Notes under the pieces: generated by a model
What the model saw: the letters and a program-made list of their open reading frames with translations, nothing else
Database searches by the model: none
Told to the model about the DNA's origin: nothing
Shown here: in pieces, positions 25,243 through 36,750 of the stretch
Layout of the letters: each line of letters starts with the position of its first letter
How positions within the stretch are numbered: position 1 is the stretch's first letter
Made by a program: the position numbers and the translations under genes
Assembly (NCBI RefSeq): GCF_028554725.1
Contig: NC_071669.1
Span: forward strand, 4,665,501-4,729,500
From: Zeugodacus cucurbitae
Taxonomy: Eukaryota; Arthropoda; Insecta; Diptera; Tephritidae
DNA length: 64,000 nt
Direction of reading: 5' to 3'

Positions 25243-27048
25243 TATTTATCATTCGAAAGTCTCTTGTATGTCTTTTTGTGCTGAAGATGAAAATGATCCA
25301 AAAAAAATCTGTACTCCTCTTGCTTTGCTCGGTAAACAGATTTTTCATTTTCTCTAAAGCCTTATTAATTCTTCGAATCAGTTCTTGAACAATGCGCCTT
25401 AAGATTTTTGATACATAATATTCGGAGACATATTCTTTTCTACTCTTCCTTAAGGATATAAAACAAGAACCATATAAATTTACCAAAATCTTTCACTTTT
25501 CCAAACTTATTCTCTTTAATAAAAACTTTTTCTATCGAAAGAATTTGTCAAGCAACAAAAACAGCTAAAATGACGTCATCATAAAGAAATGTTAATCAAG
25601 TGAAGAAAATTCCATCTGTGTTCTCAATTTTGGTTGTGATCCAATTTGAATTTGCAAGTATCGGAAGCAACATACTCCCTTCTTTAGTAGGCGGTTAACG
25701 TTGTTTCGTGCTTTCGAGGTATTAGATCGCTATGTGAAGCACCAAAAACTCATTCAATAAATTTCCAACTTATAAGGAAATTCTCTCACAACCCTCTCTC
25801 TCCCGCTGAGAGCATTAAACGTGTTTCTGATGCAGATGTCGCCTCTTTAACTCCAAACAATTACACTTTATTATCACATTGGCAAAAAAAATATAATTTT
25901 TTTATAAACAAATTCCATTGCATAATTAAAAAAAGAGACTACACCCTCCCATATGAATACATACGAAAAATCTGCTTGTAATTATTATAAAAATCGCATT
26001 ATTTTGATTGCAAGCGCTTAACAGCTGTGATAACAGCAAAAAAGTAATCAAAATACAACTGAAAAGAGTAAGAAAAAAATAAAATTCCACAATCACAAGC
26101 ATTGCAATAATAATAACAAATACACGCCCATAAAGTATAAGCGAAAATAAATTAACAACAAAGTTTCAGTGCAAAAATAAACCCAAAGCGACGCGTTGTG
26201 CTACCGAATATTGCCAAATACCACAATGTTTATGTGATTATAAATGAAATTCGTACTTTGTTGTTGTTGTTGTTGGTGTTTAAATGTAATTACGTGTGTG
26301 TGTTATTGTTGTGTTTGTGTTTGTACTTGTGCATTAACTCGTAAATCATTTGCGATCAACGCTGATTAATTTATATTTATCGAACACGCGCAGACGCTCG
26401 CCAACGCAAACCGCCATCAAACAGCTGATGACGACGCTGAGGGATTTTTGGACACATAAGCAGATATTTACTTTGCGTGCACATATGCTTATAAATATCT
26501 GCATATATGTACTCGTATATAATTAGAATAGTGTGTAAGCGACAACCACATTTGTTTTTGTTTTTTTTTTTTGTAATGAGACTTGCACTTTTTCAATTAA
26601 CATATTTAATTTATGCGCTCGGCCTACGCGTCTGCAATGTTAATCAATTAATTTGCTTTAGCAAATCACAAACGAAGACAAGCAAGTAAGTATTTCTATA
26701 TTTAAGTATGTAAATATTTATATATTTATGTATCGCTGCCCCCACTCTTTTGCTTGAAAATGCATTAAAGTCGCGTGGCGCATGCAAATTTTTGTTTAGT
26801 CATTGATTTTAAATTAAAAATATACATATTTGTATACTTAATATTCAATAAAAACCTAGCATGCTCACTTGAGCATACTCACAGTTCATAATCAAAATGA
26901 AAAGAACACGAAAAATTGGAAAAAAGTACAGTGCAAAGCAATAGCAAAAACAATTGCTGCATAAATAATAAAAAATTATAAATAGAAAAAATAGCAACAA
27001 AAATAGCTGACTCCACGACTGACAGCGTTCAAACAAACAATACACATA
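25243..27048. other. AT-rich intergenic sequence, nothing recognised
   Basis: Contains a (TTG)n run at about 26260-26275 and A-rich stretches at 26040-26180 reminiscent of fly 5' untranslated sequence. No start codon with coding follow-through or splice structure was found. Confidence 0.4.
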
Positions 27049-27050
27049 TA

Positions 27051-28238
27051 TGAGGTGTGTTCAAAAAATAACAGGAATTTTCGTAAAAAAAAAAACAAGT
27101 AAAGAAAGGCTAAGTTCGGGTGCAACCGAACATTTTATACTCTCGCAATTTATTGCTATATATTTATTAAGAAAATACACAATTTGACCCATATATTCGG
27201 TATAAATATAGTTCACATATTAACCGATTTACAAGCTATTAGGCTCATCGTATTTTTGAAAATCCTATAATTATAATCATATATAAGGGAAGTTATGACC
27301 CGATTTTAACCTTTTCTGGTACAGAGACACACTATTAGAAGAAAAATATTTCCTCTGAATTAAATAAAGATACCTGAGAGATTTACCGGAATTTTCGGTG
27401 AAAAGTTACCCTTAGGAACTGAGTTCTTCAAATTCGATATCCGGGGCAATGAGAAGTTATAGTCCGATTTCGACAAATTTTTCACAAGTTGTGCCACGCA
27501 GTATTTATGTAAACTTTTATTTCTCTATCTTCATTGGTTCCTAATGTATATCTTATAAAGTGAAGGAATCAGATGGAATTCAAAATTGAGGTATATGGGA
27601 AGTTGGCGTGCTTGTGAACCGATTTCGCCCATTTTTCAACCGTGTTGTCAGGGTGTCAAGAAAATATTATGTACCGAATTTCATTGAAATCTGTCGAGTA
27701 GTTCCTGAGATATGGTTTTTGACCCATAAGTGGGCGATGCCACGCCCATTTTCCATTTTGGTGGTTATTATCCGATTTCTTTCATTTTTGGACTATATTA
27801 AGAAGTGGCTAAAAAAGACAGCTGCAGAAAGTTTAGTTTATATAGCACTATTGGTTTGCGATATATGTACAAAACCTATTTGGGGGCGCGGCCACGCCCA
27901 CTTCTACAAAAAAATTACATCCAAATATGCCCCTTAATAGTACGATCCTTCATACCAAATTTAATAGCTTTATTTATGGCTTAGTTATGGCACTTTATGT
28001 GTTTTCGGTTTTCGCCATTTTGTGGGCGTGGATTTTGACTCGCCTCGTCGCTCTGGTCACTTTGGTATATATAACCCCATATCTAACTCTTTTATTTCTT
28101 GGTGACACAAACAACCGTTATGTGAACAAAACTATAATACTCTCTAGCAATTTTGTTGCGAGAGTATAAAAAATGCATAATTGAATTTTTCAAAAATTTG
28201 AAATTAAAAAATTCCCGATATTTTTTGAACACACCTCT
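27051..28238. mobile_element. Terminal inverted repeats of a TA-flanked element carrying an insert
   Basis: The left end TGAGGTGTGTTCAAAAAATA (27051) and, inverted, the right end AGAGGTGTGTTCAAAAAATA (28238) match over about 30 bp, including a shared GGAATTTT a few bases further in. TA dinucleotides flank both ends (27049-27050 and 28239-28240), as for Tc1/mariner-type insertion. Almost everything between them belongs to another repeat (27096-28170), so the outer element seems to be a very short MITE-like element hit by a second one. No transposase is encoded. Confidence 0.78.
27096..28170. mobile_element. Inner repeat with TTTTATACTCTCGCAA inverted ends
   Basis: Starts CAAGTAAAGAAAGGCTAAG, followed by an 18-bp self-complementary hairpin GTTCGG-GTGCAA-CCGAAC (27114-27131). 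TTTTATACTCTCGCAA follows at 27133-27148. The inverse, TTGCGAGAGTATAAAA, closes the element at about 28156-28171. The interior holds several GC-rich GGGCGTGG/CCACGCCC boxes (about 27730, 27885, 28020) amid AT-rich DNA, a texture I associate with very abundant intergenic repeats of higher flies. Short open frames (27608-27937, 27927-28169) have no recognised domain. I do not give a family name. An inserted transposable element is the best reading. Confidence 0.65.
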
Positions 28239-28239
28239 T

Positions 28240-28915
28240 AAATAAAATAACTTTGCATATATTAAATAATGTGAATCACTCAGCAAGTATCAAACACATG
28301 CACACACATACACAAACAAGTGCAAATTCATTTAACAAACAGTTGCATACAACAAAAGCACAAAAGCAGTCAGTCAGTCAATTGTTTGAATATTCGTTGC
28401 AAATTCGTTTTAGTTCACTTTGCGTAATTTGCATGCCATTCATTGTGCCTGCACCACCTCTTACTCCATCACCTCCTTTGCTGCTTTGCCGCGCTGTTGA
28501 CATGCGCTTGCTATTTTCTTATTTATTTCCCAGTGCGAGTGCCTGTGTGCCTTTGTGGGTTTTTACGATAATTCCCGACCAGCCTTAACAAAGCGCCTTT
28601 GTTGTTGTTGTATTATTTAATTTATTTATTTTAGTCGGTAAATTTATTTATTTTAAAATATGCTAAAAATGCTAAGTTATTGCTTACTTAGTCAGCTGGG
28701 CGATGTCATGGAAAGCACTTTATTTTTATTTTTTATTTTATTTATGAATGAAATTGATTATAACATTTTGTGTTCGGGGTATGCGTCACATGGAATATTC
28801 TGCGGTTACGGGATATTTTAATGAGATTAATAACTGTAATTTGTTTTAAATTGTGAGTATTAAGGTCTACAATCAGCTGTATGAAAAGAATTACGAGCAT
28901 CTTCCCTAACACTTA
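28240..28915. other. Intergenic sequence, nothing recognised
   Basis: No gene is supported. The frame at 28253-28588 runs through simple CACACA and proline-codon sequence without domain features. Confidence 0.4.
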
Positions 28916-28918
28916 CAA

Positions 28919-29220
28919 GGATTCTTCCGGGTTTTAAGATGTATTGTGAGTCAGCGTAACTACTGTTTGCGGTTTCGAAAGCACCTTACATGAGTCGATA
29001 ACTCAGAGTCTTCCGGATCACATATTTTGGTGCTTCTTTTTCTCTTTTTGAACTCCTTTCTTATAAGAATTCTACCAGGTGTCAAGGTATTCTGTGAGTC
29101 AGTGCAGCTGCTGGCAACATTTTCGAAAAACCTTCCATGAGGCAGTACCTCAGAGACCTCGGGATCACATATTTCGGTTCTTAATTTAACAGGTACACTT
29201 CTCTTCTCTTTTTGGCTCTT
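28919..29220. repeat. Diverged tandem duplication, two units of about 145 bp
   Basis: The two units share a CTTACAAGGATTCT-CC versus CTTATAAGAATTCTACC block, GTGTCAAGGTATTCTGTGAG versus TTTTAAGATGTATTGTGAG, GTCAG-G, CTCAGAG and GGATCACATATTT(T/C)GGT, and a CTTCT-TCTCTTTTTG block. Confidence 0.7.
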
Positions 29221-30025
29221 GAAGAGCGTTATCCCACAAGTAAAAATCTTAGGTCCAATGGAAGTATAGCTGTATAAGATCCGTATTTCATATCGAACCC
29301 GCTGAAAATTTGACTTTTGGTTGAAATAGAATTAGCTACCATGAAGACATTCCGACATTTTCGGCTTAAGAACCAGCAGCATTTAGAAATTTCGCCTATT
29401 TAAAATCATATTGAGATATTCAAAGATATTGTATAGGAGACAGTCCAAAACTCGAAACACCCAGCAATAGAGCGACGTGCATCAACATTGCTGGGGTCCA
29501 AAAGTCCAAAGTGAGATTCCATCTTAAAAAAAAATACAAGTAGTGGTGTTATCTATGACTGTTCTCCGACACAATTCGACAAAATGAATGAATACCTCTG
29601 GTATAAAATCAGATTGAAGATAGGAAAGTACACAAAGGAAAACTCGAAATCAGAATAGACTGTTCTCTGAAAGCATTTCAGTGACAGACAAGATACGTTG
29701 GATCTAATACACTATCACTAATCGCTTCACCAGTATCCATGTTTTTCGAGTCAAGGAAATCGGTCCAAACTATAGCCACATCTTGCCTTTCACTACGGCC
29801 TACCAACTTGAAGCACTGAGGAAGGTATTGTAATAAGAACTATAGTTTTACCTTTCCATCAAACCTTTCTCTTAAAGAACGGTATTAGAAACCTCAATTT
29901 GTCGAGCTTTCTTGGTATGGTTTTCTCAAACAATGAACAAAATATCTCGATAGAACTAAGCGAAAATCTTATGGACAGCTTTCAAATATTCGATCAAAAA
30001 TATGGAAGAAACCGATACATAGCTT
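29221..30025. other. Intergenic sequence, nothing recognised
   Basis: No exon or repeat identified. Confidence 0.4.
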
Positions 30026-30034
30026 AACTTTTAG

Positions 30035-30510
30035 TGCTGCAAATCGAATTAAAATCAAGTGAATCATCATCATCATTTGGCTCTACAGCTCTCTGTGAGT
30101 TTTGGCCTACACGTCTCAAAGTGACCCCGTTTTTTGCGGTCTCCTCCAGTTATCCAGTCCTAGCTACTTCAGTTCTTTGTTTATTTCGTCCTTTCATCTT
30201 GATCTCGAACTTCCTATGAATGCTTTCGAGCCCAATACCTTCCTTTAGGCTCTTGAACCATCCATTCTTGTAATATGTCCTAGCCATCTTATTCGTGGCG
30301 TTGTAATAAATCACACCAAGTTTTCTCTTAGAATTAGCTGGTCAAGTACGCTATTCCATCTCATCCTCGTTTCATCAGGTCCCATTCTGACTGTGCCGGA
30401 CCATTTTTTTTCGGAGGTCATCAATTTTGTTGTGTCTTTTTTGATTATTCTCCATACATAAGCTCCATAGCACAATACTGGTCGTACTACGTGCGTTTAA
30501 TACAGGGTTA
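30035..30510 (-). mobile_element. Decayed LINE C-terminal fragment (minus strand)
   Basis: Read on the minus strand from about 30505, the sequence encodes a VVRPVLCYGAYVW-like block, then TPRIRWLGHITRMDGSRA near 30300-30245, then a KGRNKQRTEVARTG segment. These are the RP-L-YG-E-W, RWLGH-RM and GR-x-GRP landmarks of the end of insect non-LTR reverse-transcriptase ORFs. Frameshifts and a stop inside the last block make it a dead remnant. The landmark order leaves little doubt about the class; the family is not assigned. Confidence 0.68.
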
Positions 30511-32390
30511 TTTTGCATGGTCTGTTGATTAATTTGGACTTTTAGAAGAGTTTTAAAAGAGAAGTGAATATACTTTGATAATTTTCCTTATATGTGATAA
30601 TATTGATGCTTATCAATTTAATTCTCCTCCAATTTAAAAGAAAATTTAAGATATGTAAATCAGCTTCTCTTAGAAATTTAAGAAAAGTTCTTTGCTGAAC
30701 TCTCAAAAAAATATTGACGTCAACAATAAACTCATATCCAAAGATGTCCCTGAAAGTTGCAATCATTGACTGACGTCGATCATCACTGGCTGTGTGCACG
30801 CACATACCGACAGACCAACGGGCAAACAGTAAAATAGATGGATGTAATCAGCGATCGAACGGAGCGAACAACACGCCTTGATTGTTCGCCAGCGGTCAAG
30901 CGTCAACAGCAATGACCTTTGCCAATGAAGCGTACGCGCGCATTTGCAAACGAACTGGCTGGCTGGCTGGCTGTGGCGTTGTGTGGCAGCAGCACAACCA
31001 ATCAGCCGGGCGACAGAGCCAACAAGCGGCCAGCGAGCGCTCATCCAACGAACAAGCAGCAAACAATTGCACGTTGCATGCAGAGAAACAATAAATAAGC
31101 AAATATAATAAAAATAAAATACAAATACAAACGCGAAGAAGAAATATTTGCAATAAAAATAACAATAATAAAAGGAGGAATGGCAAATAAAAATATACGC
31201 GATTGGAGTAATAAAGAAACGAAGAATTGCACGCGCAAATAACTCGCACATATATTTGTATTTTTGTATTTGTTTGTGTGTGTATGTATAAAAGTAAATA
31301 AAACCGCACATCAAGTGTCGCGCTGGCATGCATTGGCCGCCGCTGTGGCTTGTGGAACGCCAAGCGCTGAGCGTTAAGATTGCAGCGCCTTGATGCTGCT
31401 ATAGTTGTTGCTTTTTTGCTTTCTTTGTTGTTATTGTATTTTGTTTTCTTTCTCGTTATTGTTGTTGTTGTATACTGAGGTCGCGCTTATCGTTAAAAAG
31501 TTTGTTGTCTTTTGCTAAAAGCACGGACGGACAGCCAGCGTTGGCATAAATGGCTATTGGCGACTGACAAAGGGAAGCGCTGATGATGAGTCGAACGCTT
31601 GTTGGTGGGCAACGCATACAAGACAAGTCCCATGAGAACTCGCACGTCGGTCGTTCCGTTCGTTGTATATGGTGCCGATAAGAGCGGGTTGAACAGGATT
31701 AAGAGATTGCAGCATTGTTGCGGACACTATCTATTCAATAATTCACAGTGAAAGACAAGATTTTTTACAAAAACACAAGAATCGGATAGCCAGCGGCAAT
31801 TAGTACTATAGCACTAAGCTAAGCGCTCAATAGAAAGTGTTTTGAGTGAATTCTGGCTTCCCGCTCGTTTCCAACGAAATTTGTTGGCATTTAACTAATC
31901 TGGAGCTTAAAGCGCTCTCTAGCTTAGAAACTTTCTGTACTACGTACATTAGTAGGAGGATATTTTGGAGTACCGTTAGCAATATGCTTACTATCCTCAG
32001 ACGGCTTAACTTCAAAAACCCCTAAACAAAGTTTCGAAGTTTACGAAAGCTCCGAAAGTTGGACGCTCCACCTGTGAGAGCCAAGCCAAGTTGTTCGGGA
32101 TTTAATTCACAGTCTAACGAATGCTGAGATGAGTTCGTCCTCGTTTCCAACATATTCCATAAATCTCTCCACTATACTGGAAGTTCTTCAATTAGGAAGT
32201 TAGCTTCCTCTAATAGTAAGGTCGTTTCCTCAACACCGGAAAATTTGCTAATTCCAAGTATTTTTCCCAAAAGTACTTTCCTTCGTTTCCAGAGAATAAT
32301 TCTTTAACGAAGAACCGTTCAACCACCTCAAATTTAGGAATAAAGAGTTCCTGCAGCCTCCTGGCCCAAAAATGGAGCCGTATCAACCAA
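30511..32390. other. Intergenic sequence, no supported gene
   Basis: Open frames of 188 and 155 codons on the minus strand (30763-31329 and 30896-31363) overlap in different frames and are rich in Tyr/Phe/Cys because they read through AT-rich DNA. Neither has a domain. A (CTGG)4 run lies at about 30957. The stretch 31620-31850 has an A-rich, UTR-like texture but no demonstrable exon. Confidence 0.4.
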
Positions 32391-32395
32391 ATTCT

Positions 32396-32645
32396 TATGG
32401 AGCTCGCTTCCAACTATATATACTAGAATATACTCCGATATTAATAGGTACCCTTGTCTGAGCAATGGATCCGTACCCCAGTTGAATGAGCTCAAAAGCA
32501 TCGCCTGTTAAATACCATCCTATGGAGCTCGCTTCCAATCATATATCCTAGAATATACTCCGATATTATTAGGTACTCTTGTCTGAGCAATGGATCCGTA
32601 CCCCAGTTGAATGAGCTCAAAAGCATCGCCTGTTAAATATCATCC
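32396..32645. repeat. Direct repeat, two copies of 125 bp
   Basis: Anchors TATGGAGCTCGCTTCCAA at about 32396 and 32521 give a 125-bp period. Both copies continue through AGAATATACTCCGATATTA, GAGCAATGGATCCGTACCCC and AAAAGCATCGCCTGTTAAAT with very few differences, so the duplication is young. Confidence 0.9.
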
Positions 32646-32649
32646 ATGA

Positions 32650-34405
32650 AAAGTAAGCTCTTGAAACAAGAGACTTCACTGAGTTCAGACAGTCATTTAA
32701 GTAACTAAGATACGCTGAAACAGGGTCGATATTCTAACCTTCTGTTGATCTGCTTTTAACCTTTGGCTTATGGTAACAGAAGCTTTAACTTCCTCCTTTC
32801 TTCCAGCGAGAATTAAACTTCCTCTAAAGTACACCAAATCAGCAGAAGAAGCCGAAAACCCAAAGCAAGTCCAAAACAGTACATTGTTAACTCCCTGAAA
32901 TTCTTCCCCGCTTGCCAACAAAAATTCGCGAATTGCCTTCCGGCTGTCGAGCAAATCATGCAACAAAGTTGAAAATTATTATACACAAAACATTTTTTTC
33001 CTCTTCTTATTTAGATTTAATACAATCGCGTATTTTCAATGCTTCATCAAGCTGGACAATTCATTGTGCAATGAACCGTAGCCCAATGGCAATGGCAAAT
33101 GAGCATGCGCTTTTTACTCGCTGCGCTGCTCTCGTTGCATTGTTGTTGTTTAGCTGAAATTACGCCAGTCACTGCACTCACCCGGCACGCTTGAGCATTT
33201 CAACCAGTCAACCAGTTGATCACGAGGAATATAACACAACATATTCCAACAAACGGCTAACTGCCGATATTTAAGTATTGTTGAAGCATACAATGCATTC
33301 TTTTAGAATTGCGCACGTCATCAGCATATGCCAAGAATTATGCCTAAGTACGTACGTACATACATATGGTGGTTGGTTAAACTAGGTTTAACCAGCCACC
33401 ACCATCAGCAGTCATCTAGCAAACCAACAATCAAGCCGGCCATCAAACGATTCATTGAACGTTCGATCAGCGCTTGACTGAACGTCGTCGTCTCTATACA
33501 TCCAATAATCAGCGCATACATAGTACGGGTACATATCACCATCGCTCATATGCTTATTCATCGTTGTGTCTTTCCTTGCCGCTTCGCCCATCCACTCCAA
33601 TGTTATTTAAATGATCGTTCACGATCGTCGTCAACGTGCTGCCGCTGACGTTCGTTCATTGTGCTAACTCATGCTTCGATCGTTGACTTTAATTTTCATG
33701 TAGCGCCAATCAAGCTGAAGCACTGAAGCGCTGAGGCACACCATCATCGCAGCAAATGAATAATCAGGCAGCCAAGCCAGTCACTCAGTCAGCCAGCCAT
33801 CCAAGCACCGCTTGCCAACCCGTTGAAGTGTTCGAGTGTTCGCTTGTTATCGGCAGCATCCGCACGGCCGGCCACAATAATTATTCTTTGGCAAATTTTT
33901 TATATATTTTTATGTGCTGTTGCGCGCATGCGCGAAATCATCAGGTATTGAAAGAAAGTATCTATTAACTATTGGTGGGCGTAATCTTAGGCGCTGGCAT
34001 ATTTACGGTTAATGTTATTGGTGGCATTTAGTGGGCGCTGCAATCGATAATGGGGTCACTTTAGTTGTAGATTATTTTCGCTTAGCGATAATGCAAGTAA
34101 TATTTAATGGAATAACAATTTTTAGTTTTTATGCGATCGTAAATTTAGTAATGAAGTTAAACAACATCGTTAGCTGCATCACGATAATTGTGATTAAAAA
34201 ATAACTCTTTTTGAACGATGTCAATTCCAGTAGAAGTTGAGAAGCTTCAGGTCTGGTAGTATTTGAGCTCAATCCGAACAGTCCGAGTCTGACTCCAAAG
34301 TGGCATGAAAGCTGTAGATTACTTATTTTAACGGCGGAATGTATTCCCGAACTAGTTTTTAGTAAGGCTGCCGAGTTAACGGAACCTGAATATAACGGTC
34401 AACCT
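32650..34405. other. Intergenic sequence, nothing recognised
   Basis: Contains GTACGTACGTACATACATAT microsatellite at about 33350 and CAGCCAGC-type simple sequence near 33770-33800. No gene is supported. Confidence 0.4.
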
Positions 34406-34409
34406 ATTC

Positions 34410-35340
34410 GAGTTACGTAGATCTATCCAATGTGGAATCCCTCACTTCGTTGTTGTTTTAACAGCTGAAATGATTCGCACACTAATTTAAAGAATGATGC
34501 AGAGCTAAAAGATCATGAAAGGGTACAAATTCCCATCTGTTCGAGTTACGTAGATCCATCCATTGTGGAAACCCTTTCACCTTTTTGTTGCCTGGGAAGC
34601 ATAAAACATAATCCAGCTGATTTTGAGGAAGGCTGCCGAGCTGACGGCTTTAAATGGATACAAATCGATATATTCGAGTTACTTAAATCCATCCATCGCG
34701 GGAACCCTCATCTTCTTATTGTGGTAACACCAGGAAACATTCTGCAATTAATTTTGAGGACGCTGTCGAGCTAACCTTGAATGGTCATAAGGTCCGATCT
34801 ATTCGAATTATGTAGAATCGTCCAATGTTGGAACGTCGTCCTTGCTTATTTTACCCGAGCAGATTTTTATTTTCTGATGTCAAATTTGTAGGTATCCAAA
34901 GTTGGTCTTCTCAACTATTGGCAGAGTTCTCCGTCGAGCGAGAAACATAGCTTACCGAGCTGATGGACCATGAATGGATATAAATTCCGATCTGTTCGAG
35001 TTATGTAGATCCGTCCTGGGGGAAATCCCAGTTTGACTCTTTCTACCTTCAGAGATTTTTTCTATGCCTGGGGTCCTTTCCAAGGAGAGAACAAACCATA
35101 TTTATAAGCATCAAAACCTTGTTTACTCAATTATGGGCAGAGTTCTCCGTCCAGCAAGAGATGAGGTTGAGAGGGTTCACAAACATAGCTTACCGAGCTG
35201 ATGGACCATTAATGGATACGAATTCCGATGTATTACGTAGATCCGTACATCGTGGGAATCCTCACAAAATAACAGACCTTAGGTGGATATAAGTTCCGAT
35301 ATATTCGAGATCCGTCCATTGTGGGAATCCCATCTTGTCT
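34410..35340. repeat. Decayed minisatellite around TTCGAGTTACGTAGATCC
   Basis: At least seven diverged copies of TTCGAGTTA(C/T)GTAGATC-(A/G)TCCATTGTGGGAA-CC occur, at about 34420, 34545, 34668, 34798, 34997, 35230 and 35300. Early spacing is about 125-130 bp and later spacing is irregular. Between them, GCTGCCGAGCTGACGG, TGGATA and AATTCCGAT blocks recur. No coding role is evident. Confidence 0.75.
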
Positions 35341-35344
35341 TCTT

Positions 35345-36600
35345 TTACCTTCAGAGGTTTTTTCCGTGTCTGGGGACTTTTCCAAGATTTTGGGAACGGA
35401 GTTCACACCATTTACGAAGTAATAAGTCGGATTAGTAAGTACCAAATATATATACAATAATAAATATACCAAATATATAATATAATATAGGCAGATTTCG
35501 CCGTCTCGCATGGGTTCGGAATGTTCTAAGTTATCCATAAACGAATAAAAGGGTTCACCAATATATTCTGAATTGTTTTGTTGATGTTAGGCTGTTTGTA
35601 AAGCGTTCATCGATTTTCGGGAATAATCTAAACACCAAAATACTTTTCGCGCGACAATTAACACTTAGTAAGACAACACCTGTACTGACACTTGCTACGA
35701 ATGTAAGCCTCATAAAAACATTAACCGCTTGAAATCCGCCAAACATTTTATTAACCACTTTTATGGGCAATACAAAACATAAATCCGACATGTAACCGGC
35801 ACAGTATATCAAATTCGTGCTATTGAATCAATCACATGTTTATGCACCGCTATAATACCACTAAAACACTAAAATAGATTTCGTAGAAACCCCAAAAATA
35901 TATAAATGCACACATTGTACCAAATGCCTTATTAAAGGTTTATGTGAACTGCTGGCCGCCGGTCAACGCATACGAACACCTCCACATTTACGAGCACTAC
36001 GTGACTAAATTTATAAAAACTCCAGCCGAAATGTCGCTGTGCCCCAACCGGGAGAATTAGCATAAACAGAAAATTTCAACGAAATTGTAAATAAAAACTA
36101 AAAAGTCGTTGTAAATAGTAGATATGCGTAAACAAAAGAGCAAAAGAGCAATGGAACCCATAACAATTAAAACGACGACTGCATTTTGATGCGCTGTGTG
36201 TTGCCAACACATGCAGGTATGCATTTACATAGCTGCAATGACCGCAAGGACAAGCCGAAGTAAGCCGAGTGACGGATTAGCATAAAAAGCAAGTGGACGC
36301 TTGCGCCGCTTACAACGCGGTATGGGGTCAATGTCAATGAATGCGAATGAGACTGCGAATGCGAAAACGAACGTTCACACGAGGTGGCGTGGTGGTGGCA
36401 CGAAGGTGCGAATGATATACTACACGCAAGCGCCTTAGGCCAAATACAGTCGCCTTACATGCGCCGGCACCACCCACGCTTTGCGGTTGATGTAAATATG
36501 ATGTCGTTTAATCCGCTCTTCCCAGCACTGTCACCGCAGCGGCACGTACGTAGAATTTCAAATTTTCTACAGTGGCTTACGGTCAGTGTGACCCCCAAAG
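35345..36600. other. Intergenic sequence upstream of the secreted-protein gene
   Basis: AT-rich to about 36200, then more balanced toward the TATA promoter at 36608. An 85-codon minus frame at 35812-35555 has no recognised motif. The proximal 400 bp presumably contains regulatory sites of the downstream gene, but none is identifiable by eye. Confidence 0.4.
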
Positions 36601-36607
36601 TGCTCGG

Positions 36608-36639
36608 TATATAAAACAAACGCGTTTTTGATAGAGTCA
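36608..36639 (+). promoter_or_regulatory. TATA box and initiator of the secreted-protein gene
   Basis: TATATAAAA at 36608-36616 is followed by GAGTCAACAGT, with the initiator-like TCA adenine at 36639, 31 bases from the start of the box. That spacing is canonical for a Diptera TATA/Inr promoter. It predicts a 5' leader of about 112 bases before the ATG at 36751. TATA promoters are typical of tightly regulated cuticle genes. Confidence 0.75.
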
Positions 36640-36750
36640 ACAGTATCAATCACTTATTAGACGCGTGTAAATCGTAACCGCTGTCGGTAGAAACCGCCTA
36701 AACGGATAAAAGTATAAATTCATAGCATAGCAGGAGGATAAATCTTCAAA

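Noticed and set aside
30763..31363. Overlapping 188- and 155-codon Tyr/Phe-rich minus-strand frames
   Set aside because: They read through A/T-rich simple sequence in two different frames; no transmembrane protein family pattern.
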